DNA of 64,000 nucleotides from positions 1 to 64,000 of the forward strand of contig LADO01000061.1 in the NCBI GenBank assembly GCA_000961595.1, read 5' to 3'. Position numbers and translations under genes: made by a program. The notes beneath the pieces are model-generated. The model ran no database searches, was not told the DNA's origin, and saw nothing but the letters and a program-made list of their open reading frames with translations. Of this stretch, positions 9,371 through 17,352 are shown piece after piece. Source of the DNA: Peptococcaceae bacterium BRH_c4b. Its GTDB lineage: Bacteria > Bacillota > Desulfotomaculia > Desulfotomaculales > Desulfocucumaceae. Each line of letters opens with the position of its first letter. Position 1 is the first letter of the stretch.

Positions 9371-9645
9371 CCCCGCCCCCGAAGGGACGGGATTATACCC
9401 GCGGTACCACCCTCATAAACGGAACATATTAATAAGCACCACCACAATAGTGCGCCTTTTCCCGCTCACTCGTTATGCCTTTAACGACGGCACCGTCCCG
9501 GCCTACTGGTGCAAACACTTTCAGCGGGCGCCTCCCGGGTGATTTTCAGCAAACCAGCCTGCCCGGCTTCCAGCAGCCCCGGGCTCTCTGCTAAGGCGGC
9601 GATTGCTTACTCCTCCCGCTCAACGGCTTTGACGTATAACACAAT
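9371..9645 (-). promoter_or_regulatory. T-box riboswitch (isoleucine) with terminator/antiterminator
   Basis: The minus strand carries the invariant T-box GGGTGGTACCGCGGGTA (plus 9396-9413). A terminator stem CCCGTCCC/GGGGCGGGG with a T-run (9371-9391) follows just before ileS. The Stem I specifier bulge reads GAAAATCACC, presenting ATC (plus 9541-9543), an isoleucine codon. Uncharged tRNA-Ile would stabilise the antiterminator and allow ileS transcription. Confidence 0.93.
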
Positions 9646-9671
9646 AATTATATAAAAAACGCCATGCGGCG

Positions 9672-9956
9672 TCAACTTAACAGTTTTAACACTTCTTCTC
9701 CGGTTAACCCCATAATGCGCACCATCTTATTGCGCCCTGTATGGCCGGCCACCAGTTCCACCCGCTGCCTGGACACTTTAAATACTCCGGCCAGGAATTT
9801 TAGGCAGGCCTCATTAGCCTCGCCGTCCACCGGCGGAGCGGTAAGCCGCACCTTCAGGGTGTCGTCCATGATCCCTGCCAACTGGTTTTTTGAGGCCCTG
9901 GGCTGGACTTTTATCTTTATAATCACGCCCACTCCGTCTTCCTTAATAAAAAGCAT
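9672..9956 (-). CDS. DUF167 (YggU) family protein
   Basis: A roughly 94-residue protein with the DUF167 core: IIKIKVQPRASKNQLAGI, then LKVRLTAPPVDGEANEACLKFLA and the HTGRNKMVRI end. The function is unknown in any organism I can name, though the family is widespread and sits near ylm genes. The ATG at 9956 with GGGGAG 8 bases upstream is preferred over the upstream start at 9989. Confidence 0.9.
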   Translation of the reverse strand: MLFIKEDGVGVIIKIKVQPRASKNQLAGIMDDTLKVRLTAPPVDGEANEACLKFLAGVFKVSRQRVELVAGHTGRNKMVRIMGLTGEEVLKLLS

Positions 9957-10087
9957 GCCATCATCTCCCCGCCCACCAACAGCCCACACCGGAAAACATC
10001 TACTGACTCCTGAGTTTCATGCAAATCTATTTTCGCAACAATTCAGCAGCCTCTCAAGCATGAGTCAAAGGTCGAAAGTCTAACGTC

Positions 10088-10119
10088 GGGGAAGCAGGAG
10101 AACCGTCCCCTTGCTTCCC
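10088..10119. repeat. REP-like palindrome with GAACCGTCCCC core
   Basis: GGGAAGCA, then GGAGAACCGTCCCCT, then TGCTTCCC forms a hairpin between DUF167 and ylmH. The same AGAACCGTCCCC(A/T)TGCTTC words recur at 53113-53196 and 59141-59160. The bases just before it (about 10050-10080) share CCTCTCAAGCATGAGTCAAA with 42054. Confidence 0.7.
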
Positions 10120-10120
10120 T

Positions 10121-10906
10121 CTATATTAGCCGTCGCAGCGATACAAAAATCCTGCCGCCCCGGGAAACTCCCTTTACTTCAGACACTTCCAGCCTGCCCC
10201 GCCCCCTGAGGGATATAACGTCCCCCTCCCTGACGGCCTTGGAGGAATCCCGGCAGGACCGCCAGTTAAGCTTCACTTTGTCGGCAACAATTTCCGCAGC
10301 CATTTTGGAGCGTGAAACCCCGTAACCTGCCGCTGCCACCGCGTCCAGCCGCAGCGACGCCACGGTGGTATTAACCTCTTTGGCTTTCCTCTCCGGGGAT
10401 GTTAATTCATCTCTGCCGATTTCCTTTACATCAACTTCCCAGCGTGACACCTGAAAAAGGTTGCTTTTAATAAAATCAGCAATCCCCGCTGACACCACCA
10501 GTTGGGCACCCTGGTCGTTAACCAGAATATCTCCCACTTTACCACGTTTTAAGCCCAGACCCAGCAAAGAACCCAGAAAATCTCTATGCGAGGGACGGCT
10601 CTGGCGAAAGTTACCCTCCACCGACAAAAAACCGGCCCCGCCGTCTACTTCCGGCGGTTCAATATAGTCGGGACATATGATCACCATCTGCCGCTCCGCC
10701 TCCAAATAGCCGCCCTCCAGGCCGGACACCAGGCCTGGTATCCTGTCCAGGGCAGAAATAATCAGACCCGTATGATACGGGTCGTAAAAATCGGTAAATT
10801 GAGGTTGATGTTTTCGCCTGACCAAACCGGCCAGATCCATAACCCTGGCCAGCAATTCCCTTCTTTCTCCATCAATGCCACCAAGAAAACTTTCACGGTC
10901 AAACAA
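10121..10906 (-). CDS. ylmH: YlmH family S4-domain RNA-binding protein
   Basis: A 261-residue protein. The N-terminal half is the YlmH-specific domain (FTDFYDPYHTGLI and the GLKRGKVGDILVND motif). The C-terminal 70 residues form an S4 domain with LRLDAVAAAGYGVSRSKMA and KVKLNW. YlmH binds the ribosome and has been tied to ribosome quality control in Bacillus. It sits in the conserved ylm order next to yggT and upstream of ileS, but no divIVA lies between them. Confidence 0.93.
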   Translation of the reverse strand: MFDRESFLGGIDGERRELLARVMDLAGLVRRKHQPQFTDFYDPYHTGLIISALDRIPGLVSGLEGGYLEAERQMVIICPDYIEPPEVDGGAGFLSVEGNFRQSRPSHRDFLGSLLGLGLKRGKVGDILVNDQGAQLVVSAGIADFIKSNLFQVSRWEVDVKEIGRDELTSPERKAKEVNTTVASLRLDAVAAAGYGVSRSKMAAEIVADKVKLNWRSCRDSSKAVREGDVISLRGRGRLEVSEVKGVSRGGRIFVSLRRLI

Positions 10907-10921
10907 TATATCACAACCCGG

Positions 10922-11185
10922 TTACAGCCCTAAGAGCCACAATATTTTAATGATTAGCCTGTTCAATAGTTCCAGGGCAAAAAAAGCCGCAATGGGAGAA
11001 ATATCAATAACGCCTATAGGAGGTATAATTCTTCTAAAAAAGCCCAGCAGCGGCTCGGTAACGTCATATATAAAACGGATTAAGGGGTTATAGGGGTTGT
11101 GCTTTACCCAGGACATAACTATCCGGGCAAAAATCAACCATATATATACCTGAAAAATTATGTTGACAATATCTCGTATACTCAT
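10922..11185 (-). CDS. ylmG: YggT family membrane protein (YlmG)
   Basis: An 87-residue protein with two hydrophobic segments separated by a loop containing HNPYNPLIRFIYDVTEPLL, which is the YggT signature (NP-(Y/x)-NP-...-TEP). It lies in the membrane beside the division machinery in related bacteria. Its exact role is unsettled. It is 15 bases upstream of ylmH and part of the same transcription unit. Confidence 0.93.
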   Translation of the reverse strand: MSIRDIVNIIFQVYIWLIFARIVMSWVKHNPYNPLIRFIYDVTEPLLGFFRRIIPPIGVIDISPIAAFFALELLNRLIIKILWLLGL

Positions 11186-11250
11186 TTTACACTCCTAATA
11201 CCGTAGTCAGAGGCGAAAATTAGCCCTATGGTCAAAGATTATTCAAAAAA

Positions 11251-12078
11251 TCAACTCTTTATACCTGAGGCCAGTTCCCGGGAACGCCGGGTGGCTGCTT
11301 CCACCGCCTTCATGAGAGTGCCCCTGAGACCCGCCTGCTCCAGGGCGTATAGCCCTTCGATTGTTGTTCCACCCGGCGTTGTAACCATTTCCTTCATTTT
11401 GGCAGGGTGGCCTTCTGCTTCTATCAGCATACGGGCTGACCCCAGCATAGTCTGGGCTGCCAGCAGCAGGGCCGCATCTCTGGGCAAGCCCACCTTTACA
11501 CCAGCATCCGACAGGGCTTCCAGGATCAAAAACATATAGGCCGGGCCACTTCCACTCAGTCCGGTTACCGCATCCATCATGTGTTCCGGCAGTTCCACCG
11601 CCCTGCCCACAGCGTTAAATATGGCCATGGCTCTGTCCATATCCCCAGGCCCGGCCTGACTCCCCGGGCACAGGGCACTGACACCCTCACCCACCAGCGC
11701 GGGTGTATTGGGCATAACCCTTACCACGGCCAATGGGGTATTCAGGTAGCTTTCCAGCATGGCCGTGGAAATGCCGGCGGCAATGGAAACCAGGGTCTGG
11801 TCAGGTTTTACCACACCGGCAATCTCTTTTAGAACGGCGCCAGTGATCTGGGGCTTAACCGCCAGAACCATAATATCGACTTCCGGTACCACAGCAGTGT
11901 TGTCCTGAGACGTATTAACACCGTAACTGTCCTGTAAATACTTGAGCCTTGCGGTACTAATATCGGTAATATAAATATTTTCCGGCAGGAAAATACCTTT
12001 CTTCAACAGGCCGGCTAAAATTGCCCCGGCCATGGCGCCTCCGCCCAAAAAGCCAATTTTTAACCCGGATAAGGGCAT
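11251..12078 (-). CDS. proC: Pyrroline-5-carboxylate reductase
   Basis: A 275-residue enzyme making proline from pyrroline-5-carboxylate with NAD(P)H. The Rossmann motif IGFLGGGAMAGAILAG starts at about residue 7. VRVMPNTPALVGEGVSALC and the C-terminal signature AVTGLSGSGPAYMFLILEAL with MVTTPGGTTIEGL are present. The ATG at 12078 has GGAGGGG upstream. A start at 12114 would add 12 residues and lacks a good site. The position between sepF and yggT is usual in this group. Confidence 0.96.
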   Translation of the reverse strand: MPLSGLKIGFLGGGAMAGAILAGLLKKGIFLPENIYITDISTARLKYLQDSYGVNTSQDNTAVVPEVDIMVLAVKPQITGAVLKEIAGVVKPDQTLVSIAAGISTAMLESYLNTPLAVVRVMPNTPALVGEGVSALCPGSQAGPGDMDRAMAIFNAVGRAVELPEHMMDAVTGLSGSGPAYMFLILEALSDAGVKVGLPRDAALLLAAQTMLGSARMLIEAEGHPAKMKEMVTTPGGTTIEGLYALEQAGLRGTLMKAVEAATRRSRELASGIKS

Positions 12079-12106
12079 TAATCCCCCTCCAATACAATTA
12101 AGGTCA

Positions 12107-12174
12107 GGGGACACACCTTCTGATGTTACCTTAATCCCCTTACTTCTTTACATCTTTCACGAAGGAATGTCCCC
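12107..12174. repeat. GGGGACA-type palindromic element, copy 1
   Basis: The ends are GGGGACACACCTTC and GAAGGAATGTCCCC, near-perfect 14-base inverted repeats. The interior is 40 bases. The same ends occur at 12266-12296 and 19399-19449 with interiors of different length. Confidence 0.7.
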
Positions 12175-12190
12175 AATATAGCATATCTTT

Positions 12191-12351
12191 GAGGCCGTTC
12201 AAAAACAAGTATGGCGCGGAAGGAGAAGCCGGACAGCGCGGAGCGTACTGATAGGTCAGCGGTCAGGGGACACACCTCCTTCGGAGGAATGTCCCCAATT
12301 AACACTGGACGGCGAGCCTGACAAAGCCAGACGCAGTTTTTCAACGGCCTC
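12191..12351. mobile_element. MITE-like element with 16-bp inverted ends abutting sepF
   Basis: GAGGCCGTTCAAAAAC at 12191-12206 is matched 15/16 by the reverse complement of 12336-12351. The 161-bp element has no credible gene. A small frame of 72 codons (12126-12344) crosses it but looks random. It holds a nested GGGGACA element at 12266-12296. Its right end touches the sepF stop codon (12352-12354). Confidence 0.7.
12266..12296. repeat. GGGGACA-type palindromic element, copy 2 (minimal)
   Basis: GGGGACACACCTCC, TTC, GGAGGAATGTCCCC: a 31-base hairpin nested in the 161-bp MITE-like element. Confidence 0.7.
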
Positions 12352-12795
12352 CTAGCGTATCCAGGACAGTATCCCTTGTTCCTTAATCTGATCTTTCAAT
12401 TCGCAGGCTATATCCATATTGCTGGGAACGGAAAGAAAAATACCGTTACCCACCTTCTGTAGAGTACCATTCAGGGCATAGGTGCAGCCGCTGATAAAAT
12501 CAACAACCCGCTTGGCCAGTTCCGCGTCGGCCTTTTCCAGGTTAATGATAACCGGCCGGCGGCTTTTTAAATTGTCGGCTATGCCCTGCACCTCATCAAA
12601 GGAGTGGGGCTCCACTACTACCACTTTGAGCTGGCGCTGGGCATGTAAATTGACCACCTGCCCCCTGCGCTTGGCCGGAGTTGTTTCTTCCTCCTCATGG
12701 TAACGGTCATCACGAAACTTTTCGTCTTCCTCCAGTTGCTCCTCTTCAAAACCCATAAACCCGAGCATTTTGTCCATAAGCTTTTTGGCCGCCAT
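12352..12795 (-). CDS. sepF: Cell division protein SepF
   Basis: A 147-residue Z-ring-associated protein that bundles FtsZ filaments and tethers them to the membrane. An N-terminal amphipathic helix (LMDKMLGFMGF) comes first, then an acidic/basic linker, then the SepF core with VVVEPHSFDEVQGIADNLK, RRPVIINLEKAD and RVVDFISGCTYALNG. It belongs to the ylm block. Its stop codon is immediately followed by the MITE-like element, so the 3' flank is recent. Confidence 0.96.
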   Translation of the reverse strand: MAAKKLMDKMLGFMGFEEEQLEEDEKFRDDRYHEEEETTPAKRRGQVVNLHAQRQLKVVVVEPHSFDEVQGIADNLKSRRPVIINLEKADAELAKRVVDFISGCTYALNGTLQKVGNGIFLSVPSNMDIACELKDQIKEQGILSWIR

Positions 12796-12810
12796 GACAA
12801 ATACCTCCTT

Positions 12811-13503
12811 TTAATAACTCCGGGCACCAAAGATGGCTGTGCCCACCCTGATAATGTTGGCCCCCTCTTCCACCGCCACAGTATAATCGTTGCTCATACC
12901 CATAGACAGGTAGTCCATTTGTGCCGGGGGGGATTTTGCACTGATATTTTCTGCTAATAAGCGCAGTTCTGTAAACACCGGCCTTACAGCCTCGGAATTG
13001 TCCGCATAGGGAGCCATGGTCATAAGCCCTTTTATCTGCAACCCCGGCAAACTGGCGGCGTCACTTATAAAATCCACCAGCTCATCCGGGAATAAACCGG
13101 ATTTTGTTGCTTCTCCAGATATATTTACCTGTATCAGCACCCGGGATACCAGCCCCGCCTCAACCGAACGCCTGCTCAACTCTTCTGCCAGTCCCCAGCG
13201 GTCCAGGGAATGAATCAAATGTACCCTGCCAAGTATGGATTTTATCTTATTTGTCTGTAAGGTGCCTATCAAATGCCATTCTATACCCGGGGGCAAAAGC
13301 GGCTGCTTGGCCAGTATCTCCTGCACCCTGTTCTCTCCTAAGGCATCCACACCAAAATCCAGGGATTCCCTGATTACCTCGGCCGGTATGGTTTTTGTTA
13401 CAGCCAGCAGTTTAACCCTTTGCGGATCCCGCCCGGTCCTGGCCGCTGCCCCGGCCACATTTGCCCTTACCCGGGACAGGTTTTCCCTTATCCTGTTTTT
13501 CAT
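12811..13503 (-). CDS. YggS family pyridoxal-phosphate homeostasis protein (YlmE)
   Basis: A single-domain TIM-barrel protein of about 230 residues binding PLP. KLLAVTKTIPAEVIRESLDFG carries the PLP lysine, GENRVQEILAK and WHLIGTLQTNK follow, and LSMGMSNDYTVAVEEGANIIRVGTAIFG ends the barrel (phosphate-binding). The ATG at 13503 overlaps the upstream stop as TGATG. A GTG at 13506 is an alternative. The family keeps free PLP in balance and has no known enzymatic activity. Confidence 0.95.
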   Translation of the reverse strand: MKNRIRENLSRVRANVAGAAARTGRDPQRVKLLAVTKTIPAEVIRESLDFGVDALGENRVQEILAKQPLLPPGIEWHLIGTLQTNKIKSILGRVHLIHSLDRWGLAEELSRRSVEAGLVSRVLIQVNISGEATKSGLFPDELVDFISDAASLPGLQIKGLMTMAPYADNSEAVRPVFTELRLLAENISAKSPPAQMDYLSMGMSNDYTVAVEEGANIIRVGTAIFGARSY

Positions 13504-14462
13504 CACTCCACCCTATCACCTGCCTGGACCCACCGTGGATTCATGATGTAGCGGATTTCAGGCCCCAGTCCGTCTCCGGTTACCAGTGACTCACCATCCG
13601 TACTGCCCTGAACTACCACAGGATGCCATTCCACCCTCTGCCGGCTGGAAATATAAATCCCCCTGGCGCCGTCTTTCTCCACCAGAGCCCCGGTAGGTAT
13701 TTTAAATCCCTTCACCCGTTCCAGCAGCAACTCCATTTTTACATCTCTCAGATGCAATATTTCATCCGGATAATTACTTATCACTGCAAATAGCTCCGTC
13801 TTGTTGGCGGAGGTTTTTACGGCTTCCAGCCTTGCAGCCATTTCCCGGTCCTGCCACAGCAAGGTTATGTTGGACCCCTTTTCAACCTTATCAGAAGCGA
13901 GATTTTTCGGGGCCTGCAGATATACCAGCAAGGGACTGAGGTTATCCACTATCTTTACCACTGGCCGGCCTTTTTCAATGGTATCCCCCTGCCGGCCCTC
14001 ATCTGATATTTTTTGAAGCCGGGCCATTTCCAATGCATCAATATTACCTGGCTTCAAAATATTTTCCAGTCCATCCACGTGAATACAGACCAGACCAGGC
14101 TCTGGAGCCCACAGTTCCACATCATTCCCGCCACCGGATGCATCGGCTCTGGTGGTGATTTTACCTATTACCTGTCCTCCTCTAACCCGGCTGCCCTCAG
14201 CTACCGTCAGCCTGAATCTTCCACCGGCAGGGGCGATAACAGGTGTTTCGTCTTTTATGAGTATGCATTGAACCGGCTCCGCCTTCTTTAAGGTTGCCGG
14301 CACAAGAAATTCTATGCTAATCAGCCTGTGCAAAATTAACTGCCAGGCCTGCCCTCCGATAATATACAGTAAAAAAATTCCGCAGGTAACCAGTATGAAA
14401 GCAGCGGCCCTGTTCCTGCCGCGCACCGTCCGCGTGCTTTGACGGGCAACCTCTTTTTCCAC
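13503..14462 (-). CDS. HlyD/membrane-fusion-type protein
   Basis: About 319 residues with one transmembrane segment near the N-terminus (AAAFILVTCGIFLLYIIGG). A biotinyl-lipoyl-like hairpin follows (VIAPAGGRFRLTVAEGSRVRGGQVIGKI), then a beta-barrel-like C-terminal half. This resembles periplasmic adaptor subunits of exporters, but no ABC or RND partner gene is adjacent. I prefer the GTG at 14462, which has AGGAAGG 7 bases upstream. The frame also runs to an ATG at 14564 without a ribosome site. It is translationally coupled (TGATG) to the yggS gene, suggesting a role beside the division genes. Confidence 0.75.
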   Translation of the reverse strand: MEKEVARQSTRTVRGRNRAAAFILVTCGIFLLYIIGGQAWQLILHRLISIEFLVPATLKKAEPVQCILIKDETPVIAPAGGRFRLTVAEGSRVRGGQVIGKITTRADASGGGNDVELWAPEPGLVCIHVDGLENILKPGNIDALEMARLQKISDEGRQGDTIEKGRPVVKIVDNLSPLLVYLQAPKNLASDKVEKGSNITLLWQDREMAARLEAVKTSANKTELFAVISNYPDEILHLRDVKMELLLERVKGFKIPTGALVEKDGARGIYISSRQRVEWHPVVVQGSTDGESLVTGDGLGPEIRYIMNPRWVQAGDRVE

Positions 14463-14588
14463 GCACACACCTTCCTGCTTATACTGGCCATTCTGCGTAG
14501 TTAAAACCAGCATGACTAAGCTGAAGAAATTAACTGCTAAAATGAAATAATATATATTCGACATATGTATTGGAAAATCCTGCGAGAT

Positions 14589-14618
14589 AAATAAAAACGC
14601 CCTAAAATAAAGGCGTTT
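14589..14618 (-). terminator. Terminator downstream of pstB
   Basis: AAACGCC/GGCGTTT stem with a T-rich tail on the minus strand, about 125 bases after the pstB stop. Confidence 0.75.
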
Positions 14619-14741
14619 GCGGAATCAGTCAGTTTTATTTTATTGCCGTTTTGGCTCTGTTGCATACTAGATATAGACATTTATCGAGAATAAACCACTA
14701 TATATTTTAAATCATTAAATTTTTTTATTGCAAAAAAAATT

Positions 14742-15503
14742 TTACCCAAACCTGCCGGTTATATAGTCTTCTGTCCGGCGGTCACCCGGCCTGGTAAATA
14801 TCTCCTCGGTTTCTCCGTATTCTATCAATTCACCGGTAAGGAAAAAGGCAGTAAAATCAGAAACCCTGGCCGCCTGCTGCATGTTGTGGGTAACTATGAC
14901 AATAGTGTAATCGTTTTTCAGTACCTGAATTAATTCCTCTATTTTTAAAGTGGAAATAGGGTCCAGGGCCGAGCTGGGCTCGTCCATAAGCAGTATTTCC
15001 GGCTCCACCGCCAGCAATCTGGCTATACACAGCCTTTGCTGCTGTCCCCCGGACAGTCCCAGCGCCGGTTTCATCAACCTGTCCTGCACCTCGTCCCAGA
15101 GGGCGGCCCCCCGCAAACTCATTTCCACCAATTCGTCAAGCTGCTTTTTATTCCGCATACCGTGTATCCGGGGGCCATAGGCAACATTATCATAAACTGA
15201 TATGGGAAAAGGATTGGGGCGCTGAAATACCATCCCTACCCTTTTACGCAGGGCCACTACGTCAATGCTGGATTTATATATATCCTGGCCGTCCAACAGC
15301 ACCTTACCCTCTACCCGGACCCCCTCGTACAAGTCGTTCATCCTGTTCAGAACCCTCAAAAAGGTTGATTTCCCGCAACCGGAGGGTCCTATCAGAGCAC
15401 TTATCCTGTTCTCTTTGATACTGAAGTTCACATTGTTAAGAGCCTGAAAATCCTTATAATAGAGGTTGAGATTTTCCACTTCTATTTTGTCGGGCAATTT
15501 CAA
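14742..15503 (-). CDS. pstB: Phosphate ABC transporter ATP-binding protein PstB
   Basis: A 253-residue ATPase of the Pst phosphate importer. Walker [10 protein letters not shown] is at about residue 39, the Q-loop is in [18 protein letters not shown], the ABC signature is LSGGQQQR and Walker B is [13 protein letters not shown]. The RPNPFP stretch is typical of PstB. The permeases pstC and pstA are absent from the window and pstS is 8 kb away in another unit, so the importer genes are split. Degenerate PHO hexamers lie upstream. Confidence 0.96.
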   Translation of the reverse strand: MKLPDKIEVENLNLYYKDFQALNNVNFSIKENRISALIGPSGCGKSTFLRVLNRMNDLYEGVRVEGKVLLDGQDIYKSSIDVVALRKRVGMVFQRPNPFPISVYDNVAYGPRIHGMRNKKQLDELVEMSLRGAALWDEVQDRLMKPALGLSGGQQQRLCIARLLAVEPEILLMDEPSSALDPISTLKIEELIQVLKNDYTIVIVTHNMQQAARVSDFTAFFLTGELIEYGETEEIFTRPGDRRTEDYITGRFG

Positions 15504-15565
15504 TACCTCATTCCAAGCACGAATAAAAATATCTTTGCCATTTTAACAGAGGGATATTATAAGCC

Positions 15566-15593
15566 CGTTACAATTAAGTTAAATTTTAATTAA
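15566..15593 (-). promoter_or_regulatory. Possible PHO box upstream of pstB
   Basis: Minus-strand hexamers TTAATT, TTAACT and GTAACG are spaced by exactly 5 bases (plus 15588, 15577 and 15566), 63-90 bases upstream of pstB. The period matches the pstS box, but the words are weaker matches to TTAACA. Confidence 0.5.
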
Positions 15594-15653
15594 CCGCCTT
15601 GACGAAGATAAACCCGCAGCGTGAGCCTGCCGCTAAAACCTTCACCTCTCAGC

Positions 15654-15728
15654 CCCGGCGGCACCAGCCGGGTACTTTTATCTCACTGACAGCCTGTAAG
15701 ACCCCGTCCTCTAAGGTCGGGGTCTTAC
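15654..15728. repeat. Two hairpins resembling an IS200/IS605 end remnant
   Basis: CCCGGC/GCCGGG (15654-15672) is followed by an 11-bp stem GTAAGACCCCG/CGGGGTCTTAC (15696-15728) whose loop contains CCTCTAAGG. Neither is followed by a T-run in a useful direction. Hairpins with a CTCTAAGG loop and a GGGG(T)-rich 3' arm are common at right ends of TnpB-type elements (from memory). No transposase is left here. Confidence 0.4.
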
Positions 15729-15776
15729 CCCTTCCGAACCCAAGGCTCACTTATATGAATTCCCGGAAGCCCCTGG

Positions 15777-16487
15777 CTAGTTTGCGAGGTCCTTAAACCG
15801 GTAGCCTACGCCGCGTACCGTTTCTATAAACTGTGGCTGGCCCGGAACCTGCTCAAATTTTTGCCTGATATGCCGGATGTGCACATCCACAGTTCTGGAA
15901 TCGCCAAGGTAGTCGTATCCCCATATCTTTTCCAACAGGTAGTCACGGGAGAATACCTTCCCAGGCTCACAGGCCAGAAATCTCAACAGTTCAAATTCTT
16001 TCGGAGTAAGCTCAAGTCCGGTACCGTCCACGGTAACCAGGAATTTTTCCTGGTCGATGACCAGCCGGTTAAAAACCAGCCTGCAGCAGGACTTATCCTG
16101 GGCACTGTCCTCTGCCTCCCTGCTCCGCCTTAATCTGGCTTTGATTCTGGCCACTAACTCCCGGGTGCTGAAAGGTTTGGTCACATAGTCATCCGCCCCA
16201 ATTTCCAGCCCCAGCACTTTATCCAGTTCTTCCGCCCTGGCGCTTAGCATGATGATGGGTATGTTCCTGGTTTGCGGCTTCTGGTTAAGAACTCTGCACA
16301 CGGCCAGCCCGTCCATGCCCGGGAGCATAACATCCAGCAGTATGAGATCGGGAGATTCACTATCGGCTAAGCTCACCGCTGCGTTGCCGTCCGCTGCGGT
16401 AATGACTCTGTAGCCTTCCCTTTCCAGGTTAAATTTAATCAGCTCTACAATGTTTTCTTCATCATCAACTACCAGTATGGTCTGCAC
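15777..16487 (-). CDS. phoP: OmpR/PhoB-type response regulator
   Basis: A 236-residue two-domain regulator. The receiver has acidic pocket DDEEN at about residue 8, the phospho-acceptor aspartate in LILLDVMLPG at about 52 and the lysine in DDYVTKPFS at about 102. The C-terminal winged helix ends with SRTVDVHIRHIRQKF and RGVGYRF. Because pstB is next to it and PHO-type repeats lie upstream of pstB and pstS, I infer a PhoP/PhoB role. The partner kinase is not in the window. Confidence 0.85.
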   Translation of the reverse strand: MQTILVVDDEENIVELIKFNLEREGYRVITAADGNAAVSLADSESPDLILLDVMLPGMDGLAVCRVLNQKPQTRNIPIIMLSARAEELDKVLGLEIGADDYVTKPFSTRELVARIKARLRRSREAEDSAQDKSCCRLVFNRLVIDQEKFLVTVDGTGLELTPKEFELLRFLACEPGKVFSRDYLLEKIWGYDYLGDSRTVDVHIRHIRQKFEQVPGQPQFIETVRGVGYRFKDLAN

Positions 16488-16505
16488 ATTGCTCCCCCTT
16501 CCCGG

Positions 16506-17318
16506 TCACTTGATCATCATCAGGGAGGCCATTCTCCCGCAGGCGCCGGTCTGGCCGCGGTAGGAGAAAAACAGCTCCTGGTTGCAACTTGTACACAACC
16601 CCGTCACCACTATATTATCTTCCCTGAGGCCAGCCTCAACCAGCGCAATCCGGTTAGCCAGCCACAGATTCAGCCGCCACCGTCCCGGAGCTGTCTGCTT
16701 TACCAACTCCGGTCGACCGGCGAAACCCTCTTCTACCCGTTCCAGTACCGGGGCGTCTACTTCGTAGCAGCAAGGGCCAATGGAAGGGCCCACCACCGCC
16801 AGGCAGTCCCCGGGATCCGTGCCGTAATAGCATGACATGGACTGCACCGTCTTAGCGGCTATACGCCCCACGGTCCCTTTCCAGCCGGCATGGGCCAGGC
16901 CTATTGCCCGGCGCACCGGATCCAGCAGCATCACCGGGACACAATCAGCGTAATAGCTGGAAAGCAGCAACCCTTTCTCCATTGTAATCAGCCCATCGGT
17001 TTCGGGGATGGCGTCTTCCATGGAAAGGGAGCCCCTGCCCCGGTGGCCGCTGCTCACCCTGAATATGGTGGTGCCGTGCACCTGCTGCCCGGCTACCAGG
17101 TCCTCCAGGCCCGCTCCCAGGGCACCGCACGCCTGTCTGCGGTTTTCAGCCACAGCGGCAGGGTCGTCGCCCACATGAAAGGCCATATTAAGGGACTTGA
17201 AATGGCCGGCGCTCACACCTCCAATTCTGGTTGTAAAGACATGTTCTACCAGGCCGGTATTGGTGAATATTTCGAAAATCAGGTATTTTATTCCTTCTTT
17301 TTCTACTATTGTATACAA
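16506..17318 (-). CDS. pgeF: Peptidoglycan editing factor PgeF / YfiH laccase-domain protein (YlmD)
   Basis: A 270-residue multicopper-oxidase-like (DUF152) protein. Family motifs in order are FTTRIGGVSAGHFKSLNMA, AGQQVHGTTI, YYADCVPVMLLDP, LAHAGWKGTVGRIA and VVGPSIGPCCYEV, with the conserved His and Cys zinc ligands. In E. coli YfiH corrects misincorporated residues in murein precursors. Other family members act on purine nucleosides. It is part of the conserved ylm block. Confidence 0.93.
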   Translation of the reverse strand: MYTIVEKEGIKYLIFEIFTNTGLVEHVFTTRIGGVSAGHFKSLNMAFHVGDDPAAVAENRRQACGALGAGLEDLVAGQQVHGTTIFRVSSGHRGRGSLSMEDAIPETDGLITMEKGLLLSSYYADCVPVMLLDPVRRAIGLAHAGWKGTVGRIAAKTVQSMSCYYGTDPGDCLAVVGPSIGPCCYEVDAPVLERVEEGFAGRPELVKQTAPGRWRLNLWLANRIALVEAGLREDNIVVTGLCTSCNQELFFSYRGQTGACGRMASLMMIK

Positions 17319-17352
17319 GGACAGGACAATCCCACCCTTTCCTGTAAGGGCA

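Noticed and set aside
12126-12344. 72-codon frame between proC and sepF
   Set aside because: It runs across two repeat elements, has no ribosome site and no protein-like pattern.
15696-15728. Strong hairpin as terminator of the response-regulator gene
   Set aside because: No T-run follows on the minus strand; listed as an element-like hairpin.
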